Of a DNA stretch of 64,000 bases, positions 56,570 through 64,000 are shown one piece after another. Where the stretch lies: positions 33,955,629-34,019,628 of the forward strand of contig OW203764.1 of NCBI GenBank assembly GCA_934045905.1, written 5' to 3'. The stretch comes from Leuctra nigra. Taxonomy: Eukaryota > Arthropoda > Insecta > Plecoptera > Leuctridae. A program made the translations under genes and the position numbers. The notes under the pieces are model-generated. The model saw only the letters and a program-made list of their open reading frames with translations. It was not told the origin of the DNA and did not search any database. Each line of letters begins with the position of its first letter. Position 1 is the first letter of the stretch.

Positions 56570-59500
56570 CTGAAATAGAAAATCAGTTGTTAACGTTTTA
56601 GAAAATTGAGAGAGAAAAATTGTTTCATAAATGAGTGTAACTTTTACAGGATGTTCACATGATCAGTCTGATTGTATATTAGTAGCACTTTTTCATTTTT
56701 GCTTATTGCATCGTTAATTAGGCGCCGGTTATTCAACAAAACAGCGCAAAACAATGAAATTTGCGATACGTTTGGAGACCAAACCCGTTAACCAATTGAT
56801 CTCAAATTTTAATCATGATTAGATGAAAGACAAACTTAGGGTTATCCCTTGGCACATTTTTGAAATTTAATTTTATACGGCGCCCAGGGAGACAAGAAAA
56901 TAGCTAATTTTTAAACAAAAATCCACTAATTATTACTAATTAACGAAACAAAAAAATTAAAAATGTACCAAGGGATAACCCTAAGTTTGTCCTTTATCTA
57001 ATCACGATTAAAATTTCAAATAATTTGGTCTACCCATTTCGTCTCCAATCGTATCGCAAAAAGTGTCTACAAAAAGCATCAAAATCGCTCGCGCTTGCAG
57101 CACCTTAAATGAAAGCAGTTGTTAAAATGTAAGATTAATAATCTTCTTCGTCTTACATTGAGCAATGTTTCCAATGAGAGCACATAGAAGTATCCTGCCA
57201 TCAGCTGCAGCGGTTGTTGAGTTCTCTGAATTAACATCTGCACGTAGCGATGTGACGATCTGCAGCTGTTGTACCACGTGGTGTTGTATGCTGCGTGGGA
57301 GAGACTCACGCTCTGAAACAGTCGTTCTAGATCATCTTCCTGCAATGGACATCGGGATTAAATAGTACGGCTCTGGGCAATGATGATTCACCACCCACAA
57401 CGCCCATTACTGGATCCCGATATTGGGATACATACAATTGTTTTTTTTATTTTATTTTCTGTTTGCAGCACATGCAAATTGCAAAATACACAGAATACCA
57501 AATCAAATTAAAGAAAATTACATAGCATATTTAACAGTATGAAAGAATTAAATAATTAAACATTTCTAGATATTATATCAAATAATTGAGAATGAAATAG
57601 GACATTAATATACAAAATTGGTAATAAAATTATAATAATACTGGTTAATATTGAGGCATCATAATAAATTCAATATGATACATATTCATATTCATATTCA
57701 TTCAATGGATTTTTTAATAAAGTATTTAGGTTCATTTACGAAAACCTTCGTCAATCTAACTTTATAAACTGTAATGTTTAGAGTTTGAGTTGAAGCATTG
57801 ACTATTCTAACATTAGTATATTTTGGTCACTTCCATAAGGACTGCAAATAAGCGGAACCTGGGTTTCGTAATTATCTCGGAGTATACAGAAGTAGTTGCG
57901 TTTTGTTGAGACGCTCCTAATTTATAATGTAGCATTTTGTAGGATCTCATTGAACCTAAATATACCTACAGTTGAGAATGTAGGTCTCTGTGGAAAACTT
58001 CCATGGAGTCAGGATGATATGAAGGGATGTGCGTTGTGAAAAATAGCCGACCGAATCGGGGCTCGAACCTGGGACCTCTCACTTGCCGGGCGAGAGCTCT
58101 ACCAATTGAGCTACCCGGTCGGTCGGACGGACATTAGACACAGCGCACTGATTAGGGTTAGAGATCTCCGAGGAAAATGGAATGAAGGTAGAGAATGCTC
58201 ACTACGAACTGTCATACCACCGGCGACGACACTGCCACCCTGTCCTGTCCGTCCGACCGGGTAGCTCAATTGGTATAGCTCTCGCCCGGTAAGTGAGCGG
58301 TCCCCGGGTTCGAGCCCCGATTCAGTCGGCTATTTTTCACAACGCACATCCCTTAATACTAAATATACTGTGTTCTTTCAAAGTATCGGCTCAACGGCTT
58401 GGCATTGTTCAGGTCGATTTTAAAATTACCTGATTTTGAAAATGCTCGCCGACGTAGCAGAAAAGTGAAAGTTTTAAGACAGCTGATGCGAGAGTGACAG
58501 AGTATTTAAATAAATCTGGATGACTCCAAGATCGAATCTACAAAAATGAAATTAGGTATTATCAAAGATATTATTGTAGATAATGAAATGTCGTATACCA
58601 ATAATGTATCTGTAACAATACAAACCAGCGCTAAATGAAATGCGCAGATACTTAAAATAACCTTTGTAGTGATCACAACAGCAAAGAACAGTGACTCCCA
58701 GATTCTTTGCAAATCGTTATAGTAACTGCAAAGAGAAAATGCAAATTATGTTATCAAAAATAAAGATAATATACCTACGTATAAATAATCTATAGTACAC
58801 ACCAATAACAAAGTGTTAGAATAGAATAGAATTTTTATTAACAGCTTAGTAATACACTGTACATTAATAATAATATATTAAGAAAAATACAAATGTAAAT
58901 TTTCCAGTGGCTGCTAGTCAGCTGTTGTAGTATCAAGTTTCAATGACATTTTCATAGTTACACAAATGCATTCCACAAACCTCACAAGCTCGTCATGCCA
59001 GATCATACAAGAAATAAGCATTGCTTCCATCGACTTGGTACTACTTGACGATGCCATTCTAGTTACCAATTCGATGTCAGAACTTCCATTTTCCAGATCA
59101 ATCAGTGCAGTGCCGTCTTGCTCAACTGGGTAACTCGGCTGCTCACAGACTGGCATTGTTGTGACGATTATATCAACAACTCGGCTCATTAATAGAGAAG
59201 TACTTCTTTGTTCTTTGTCCTTCTCACTACGTTTCAATGTGTCTTCATCTGCTCTCATGCTTCCAGCAGAAAGATTCTGATTCAGCGACTGGATCTTGGC
59301 GCTGAGTTTGAAGACAAGAGTGAAGAGAAGAAAGTACCCACCTCCTCCAACTGTTAGCTGACACAGTAGACCCAAGTGTTCGAACACAATCCTCAGCTCC
59401 ATGTACGGCGATTGATTCATGACATCCGGATACCAAGTTGAAAATATTGAAGTGTTTTCACCGCTCAAGATCGGTTTGATTAGCCAAGAGGCAATGGTGC

Positions 59501-59915
59501 AAAGAAAACAAAATAAAACACATCTAGCAAAACAAATCAAGAGTCTACCACTAAATGGTTGATGTTGAGTTTCTATTTCAACTGAGTGAATGAAGCTAGT
59601 GTTCAAATAAACCGAAATACGTGTCAATGACGAACGATACGTGAAAACAATCCAAAATATCATTGGCTTGTCTACAGTCATTAAAAATATACACACATTT
59701 GTAGTTGCAGCTGGAAAATCGGTCTTAAATAAGACAAATGCGCTCAACAATTGAACAGCCGGTAATGCGGAAACTACAAATGCCACGAAGACTGAGTAGC
59801 AGAAATAAAGCTTTGATTTCCAGTTGTGGTCTGTGTCGACACCGTGGTAGGATAAGCCAGAAATATACAGCAGACGATTGCATAATAGAAAACCGGGAGA
59901 TGATTGTTGAGACAT
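56501..59915 (-). CDS. Odorant receptor gene C (7tm_6), five exons
   Basis: A complete 455-aa insect odorant receptor, expected to act in the dendritic membrane with Orco. Exons 59915-58981, 58725-58626, 58537-58430, 57312-57157 and 56569-56501 splice in frame. Exon lengths 100, 108 and 156 match gene A exactly. Landmarks are YISGLSYHGVD near the N-terminus, TM1 LYFCYSVFVAFVVSALPAV, FCYVGEHFQNQ in TM6, SLSHAAYNTTWY and YFYVLSLETLLN before TM7, and a C-terminal SYSIFSILRQYTSVYNNQ. It lacks the 13-residue repeats but still has a loop of about 105 residues before TM5. The donors of introns 1 and 2 are both GTTTGT, weaker than those of A. Introns 3 and 4 contain foldback sequence. Confidence 0.88.
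56760..57060. mobile_element. Long inverted repeat in gene C intron 4
   Basis: Arms 56760-56870 and 56960-57060 mirror each other. TTTGCGATACG, AAACTTAGGGTTATCCCTTG and GATTAGAT are shared. It is a foldback or MITE without coding capacity. Confidence 0.7.
57157..57312 (-). CDS. Gene C exon 4
   Basis: A 156-nt exon after CTGTTTCAG, donor GTAAGA. Encodes SVSLSHAAYNTTWYNSC..., HRYVQMLIQRTQQPLQLMAG and YFYVLSLETLLN. The acceptor is single copy here, unlike gene A. Confidence 0.87.
58049..58120 (-). tRNA. tRNA-like sequence (SINE head), GGC anticodon
   Basis: Same as 22538-22609 apart from a few changes. The acceptor GACCGGG/TTCGGTC and loop CCGGCAA are formed, with C at 33. Repeat-derived. Confidence 0.5.
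58255..58327 (+). tRNA. tRNA-like sequence (SINE head), damaged
   Basis: Plus-strand counterpart of 58049-58120. The D-stem is broken (GCTC/TAGC), the loop is CCGGTAA, and there is one extra base before the T-arm. Not expected to be a working tRNA. Confidence 0.45.
58430..58537 (-). CDS. Gene C exon 3 (TM6)
   Basis: A 108-nt phase-0 exon, acceptor TTTTTGTAG and donor GTAATT. Encodes IRSWSHPDLFKYSVTLAS... LFCYVGEHFQNQ. Confidence 0.87.
58626..58725 (-). CDS. Gene C exon 2 (TM5)
   Basis: A 100-nt exon with acceptor CTCTTTGCAG. Encodes (S)YYNDLQRIWESLFF and AVVITTKVILSICAFHLAL, aligning to TM5 of A and B. Confidence 0.87.
58981..59915 (-). CDS. Gene C exon 1
   Basis: Starts MSQQSSPGF and ends ...CMIWHDELV plus AG of a split codon (donor GTTTGT). 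Reading on without splicing gives RFVECICV... and a stop at 58914, so an intron is needed to reach TM5. Confidence 0.85.
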
Positions 59916-61133
59916 GTTTCACAGATATCTACAGTGGCTCTTGTGAGGAGAATTCTGACACATTTTCACGAAACTGAAAGAAAAATTCACACCTGTTCAA
60001 TTAGTTTATTCATTTCTAACACTGCGAGTGTATTGCTTGAGTCAAGAACATATGAATATTTTATTTAGTTTCTGTAACAAGTTACAGGTTCTATTTCAGC
60101 AAGAGAAAAACAGAGTATTTCATTTGTTGAACAGTTTCAATAAGAGTCTGTAATATAACGAGAAGTTATTGACACGCCCTTCCATTTTGTTTTAGCTTTG
60201 AAACTGAAGTTAAGCACTTTTTAAACACGGTAAAGTAAAGTTTGTTACATGTTATTAAACTAGTGTAAAAATTAAGCTAGATTAGAAAAAATAAACACAA
60301 AAATTACTAAAAATGTGAATGTTAATTACCTACCAACTAAACGCCCTTCCCCCGGAATTTAGTTTTAAATCATTTTAGTCTGAGCAATCTGAGGATTACT
60401 GCGCATGATTTAGAACATCTTCTTAATCTACTTCTACTTAAAAATGTTGTCCGCACAGTCATTTTAATATTTAAAATGTAATCCTCGACTGGTCAGTCAA
60501 TGGCCACTTGCACTGATTCGCTGGGAGGATAAAATAAGGAACATTATCTACTGATTTAGGAGGTCTTGCTTCAACATGTGATTCATCTTCTATTCATCAT
60601 GTATGAGGTTGTTTTGCAGTAATAAAGTTGGTTAATCAAAAACCCATCATCGCTGGGAAATGTCTAAGGCTGGGAGAAGCTATCGAGTCAAATTCAGTTC
60701 CCTATTGGTCAACGCTGCAACAAGCATTGGCGAGATGAAGGGATGAGAGCCACAGCATTTCGTTCTCCCTAAGTTCGAACTAAAGACTGACAATCACTGA
60801 TTCAACACACCATACTAACAGTGTTGCGAACGGCTGGGACAAGATTAGGTTTGTACTCTTTATATTTTTAATGATTTCATGTTTGTAATTGTATAGTTTT
60901 TGTTATGTTTGTTAAATAAGTAAGTGTTATTCTTATTCCTTGCAACCTGTGTCAGCTATTTGCAAGATGTATTAATATAATGAATGAATGAATGAATGAA
61001 GAGCATTCACTTTACTAACAATGAGTATGACCATGGGGAAAATAGTTATGCAAATCTATTTTAAGTTGCTGTTCGAAATACTATCTCTCTAAACTAGTGC
61101 ACCCCACGTTGTTTTCCCTAAGTGTAAAAGAAA
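59916..61133. other. Gene C 5' flank and intergenic
   Basis: No further gene is seen. An (AATG)n microsatellite lies at about 60978-61001. The promoter of gene C should lie in the first few hundred bases, but no core motif could be fixed. Confidence 0.5.
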
Positions 61134-61668
61134 TCCCCATAAAAAACACTCCGTGTAAAAATACCAGCCAAGTCTCTTTACTTTAAAAAAATTCAACACC
61201 GAAAAGGAGTGATATCAAAAAAGGAGCCAAGTCAATGACATTTCCAAATATTTAATCGTATCTTTGAAATAAAAGTATAAACACCGAGAAATACTTGACA
61301 AAAGGACTTGGCGCATCGTTTTTTTAAAGACATTTTTCTATTCATAAGCGTAATATGCCATTTATATACAACCGTCATTAAGAACTTTTATCATAATAGG
61401 GACACATCTTTCAATTACATATTATATATACCTACTGTAAATAATTTTCTATTTGAATATGTACACATGAAACTTGTTGCCTATGTTTGTAATAAATACA
61501 CAATAGATATCTTCGTAATATTGTTTCGTGGTCAACATATTAATTAAGTCTCATGCGTTATACCTTCTCATCATGAAATAAATTTCTATTAATCCGCAAT
61601 TTATAATAGTACATTTCACGAAGTACACAGTGACGGCACATTGAATTTCTTTAACATTTTTAACTTTA

Positions 61669-62993
61669 TCTAGTGGAGCGGTCGCTCCACCCAGCCAAGT
61701 CGTACCGTACACTCACAGTCACTCAACATACCGTAAATGCCTAAAAAACCGAGGAGCAGACCAAACACTTTTACTGTAAGCAACAACATGGCATTTTCGG
61801 CCTACTGGATCATAAAATTGGAAAATCTCACATTGTTGTGAAATATCTTAATTTCGAGCTATGGCCCACCCCACTCCATATACTAAATTTGGGAACAATA
61901 GGTTATGCCATTTGCGTGCTAGAGGGCCGTGAAAACAGTGAAATTACACCCCTTTTAAAACCTATCTGATGATATCAGGAAACACCGCTATCACCGCCAC
62001 AGCCTAAACGGCTTAGCCGATCGATCTGAAATTTTTACCACATGTGCACTTTTGGCGTCTGAGGTGCCTTTTTATAAATCAAACCGGTAGTCGCCATTTT
62101 GAAACCGGAAGTGACGTAATTTCTCAAAAACGGCTTAACCGATCGGAACGAAATTTGCGCCAATCGATTCAGACGGTCCTCTTTATGAAATAACAATAGT
62201 TAAATTAAAGTTTTCTAATTACTGAAACCGGAAATGACGTCATAGTTTAGCGAAATCTGCTTAAATTCACTTCCCTGTATATAAAAACCAACTATATATT
62301 CAGAAGGCTTATAATGAAATATTAGTATTTATGTACATATTAATACCTACAATGTGTAAGAGCTTTCAGCCGCCATTTTGAAAACCGGAAGTGATGCCAT
62401 ATCTCGAAAACGGCTGGACCTATTGGAACGATGCTTTCGCAATTCTTCATGGCATATCACTTTAAGTTTAAATTTAGCTCCAAACAATATTTTTTTAGTA
62501 ACTAATTCGGAAATGGCGTATTTTTTTAAAGGAATTAGCCATTGTTGCCCTAATAAGTTTTACAAATTGTGTAAATAAACTAAAAAAATAAGTGATATCC
62601 CCATAAAAAAACACTCCGTGTAAAAAAACAGCCAAGTCTCTTCAACTAAAAAAAAAAATTATGAAATCTAAAAATTCTGCACTGAAACGTAGTGATATCA
62701 AAAAATGAGCCAAGTCAAAACTTTATTTGAAAATTAAAAAATACTTGGCGCATCGTTTTTTTAGGGCATTGTAGGCATAGGTACTATAAGTATATGTATT
62801 TATATATAGCCTATACTTCTAAGCTATTTATTTACACGATGCGCCAAGTATTTTTTAATTTTCAAATAAAGTTTTGACTTGGCTCATTTTTTGATATCAC
62901 TACGTTTCAGTGCAGAATTTTTAGATTTCATAATTTTTTTTTTAGTTGAAGAGACTTGGCTGTTTTTTTACACGGAGTGTTTTTTTATGGGTA
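61669..62993 (-). mobile_element. Helitron-like family 2, copy 5 (nested)
   Basis: On the minus strand it runs from CCCATAAAAAAACACTCCG to the 18-nt palindrome and CTAGA. Hairpin arms are 62599-62761 and 62837-62993; two to three modules follow (near 62093 and 62368). Comparison with copy 2 (uninterrupted near 45034) places the insertion at an A/T junction without target duplication. Confidence 0.75.
62090..62118 (+). promoter_or_regulatory. YY1/Pho-ETS motif, copy 5
   Basis: CGCCATTTTG then ACCGGAAGTGACGTAAT: the YY1-like and ETS sites are intact and the CRE has one change. Confidence 0.4.
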
Positions 62994-64000
62994 CACTTTA
63001 CACTTGAAAAATATATAATAGTGTTCTATCGATAGTTAGTAATTAATTTGACAACGTTTCATGATTTCCCTCAGAGTCAAGATCATATTATGAAAAGATA
63101 CCCTTCTAATATCACCATATTAACAGTGTTATAAGAATATATATGAGCGCACTTCCTTGTTATTTAATTCTTTTACCATATCACTTATCTATTACAACAT
63201 GAAATCTTTCTTCTATCGCCATTGACAAAACTATAAAATAGCAATTACTAAAAGTAGCTTGATTCATAGCTTGAGTAGCTTGATGGCTCTAATAGAAAGA
63301 GGAAAAGTACTTAAACTTGTACATTTCTTTCCACTTTTAGGATAGAAAGATGTCTTTAAAAAAACGATGCGCCAAGTCCTTTTGTAAAGTATTTCTCGGT
63401 GTTTATACTTTTATTTCAAAGATACGATTAAATATTTGGAAATGTCATTGACTTGGCTCCTTTTTTGATATTACTCCTTTTCGGTGTTGAATTTTTTTAA
63501 AGTAAAGAGACTTGGCTGGTATTTTTACACGGAGTGTTTTTTATGGGGATATCACTCCTTTTTTCAGTTTATTCTTATAACTTGTAACATTGTTTCACCA
63601 ATGACTATAATTCCTTTAAAAAAATACGCCTTTGTGGTTTGGTTGCTAAGAAGAATTGTGTTTGGTGCTAAATGTAAGCTTAAAATTATATTCCATGATG
63701 AATTGCGAAAGCATCGTTCCAATCGGTCCAACTGTTCTCGAGTTATCGCATCACTTCCAGTTTTCAAAATGGCGGCTGACATCACTGCCACCTAATATCT
63801 GTATCTTAAATGTTATGTAACATTATAAGCTTCTGAATATGTATTTATTGTTATAAGAGATGGTTTTAGTCAGATTTGGCATTGGTGTGGCGTCATTTCC
63901 GGTTTTAGTAATAGTGCATTTCTAGTTCGACTATTGATGTTTCATATAGATGACCGTCTGAATCGATTGGCGCAAATTTCGTTTCGATCGGTTCAGCCGT

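Larger units (their letters stand above)
57988..58350. mobile_element. tRNA-derived SINE-like foldback in gene C intron 3
   Basis: Contains one tRNA-like core on each strand (58049-58120 minus and 58255-58327 plus), facing apart from a 134-bp centre and bordered by mirrored AAGGGATGTGCGTTGTGAAA / CACAACGCACATCCCTT. The left half matches the element at 22478-22650. Confidence 0.65.
61134..64000 (+). mobile_element. Helitron-like family 2, copy 4 (runs off the window)
   Basis: 5' end TCCCCATAAAAAACACTCCG after A. Hairpin arms 61135-61338 and 63347-63548 and the centre are nearly identical to copy 2 (44501-45593), but the centre is interrupted by a nested family 2 element at 61669-62993. The module part starts at 63549 and is cut off by the window end. 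Confidence 0.75.

Noticed and set aside
58914..58980. Extension of gene C exon 1 to the stop at 58914
   Set aside because: Would truncate the receptor before TM5, while splicing at 58981 joins in frame to an exon of the conserved 100-nt length.

Overview
This window looks like a piece of an insect genome, most likely hemipteran and possibly a planthopper (the species is inference). It is AT-rich, genes are sparse and split by introns, and most of the sequence is transposon debris: Helitron-like elements, MITEs and foldbacks, tRNA- and 5S-derived SINE sequence, one LINE, and long poly-G/poly-C tracts. The three recognisable genes encode insect odorant receptors (7tm_6 family). A 200-base N run at 51708-51907 is an assembly gap.

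Layout. Positions 1-42500 hold no host gene I can support. They contain an 80-bp minisatellite (666-1650), several perfect foldbacks, tRNA-like SINE heads (14.4, 14.7, 22.5 and 30.3 kb), a 5'-truncated LINE with a target-site duplication (20182-21820), and two families of TSD-less elements with Helitron-like ends. Family 1 begins TTGAGCGAGCG and ends CTAG, always next to T. Family 2 is about 2 kb, opens with a long hairpin at its CCCCAT end, and closes with an 18-nt palindrome followed by CTAGA.

Positions 42549-59915 carry three odorant receptor genes in tandem on the minus strand. Gene C (56501-59915, five exons, 455 aa) and gene A (42549-48783, five exons, about 580 aa) can be assembled completely. 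Exons 2, 3 and 4 have identical lengths (100, 108 and 156 nt) and intron phases in both. Gene B (53401-54886) shows only exons 1-2; its 3' exons are missing or lie in the gap. Genes A and B are a recent duplication that includes 5' flank and intron 1-2 sequence.

The most unusual feature is in gene A. The 3' splice acceptor and first coding bases of exon 4 lie inside a 62-bp unit repeated 15 times (42809-43738), so the intron ends in an array of near-identical acceptors. A and B also carry a 39-bp coding repeat that puts five 13-residue units (DIEEYPQIAVRKT type) into the intracellular loop before TM5.

A second notable feature is Helitron-like family 2. It carries evenly spaced modules joining a YY1/Pho-like site, an ETS site and a CRE palindrome. 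Its hairpin arms match within each copy but differ between copies. Three copies surround the receptor genes (44501-46510, 49395-51283 and 61134 to the window end), and the last is interrupted by a further copy at 61669-62993.
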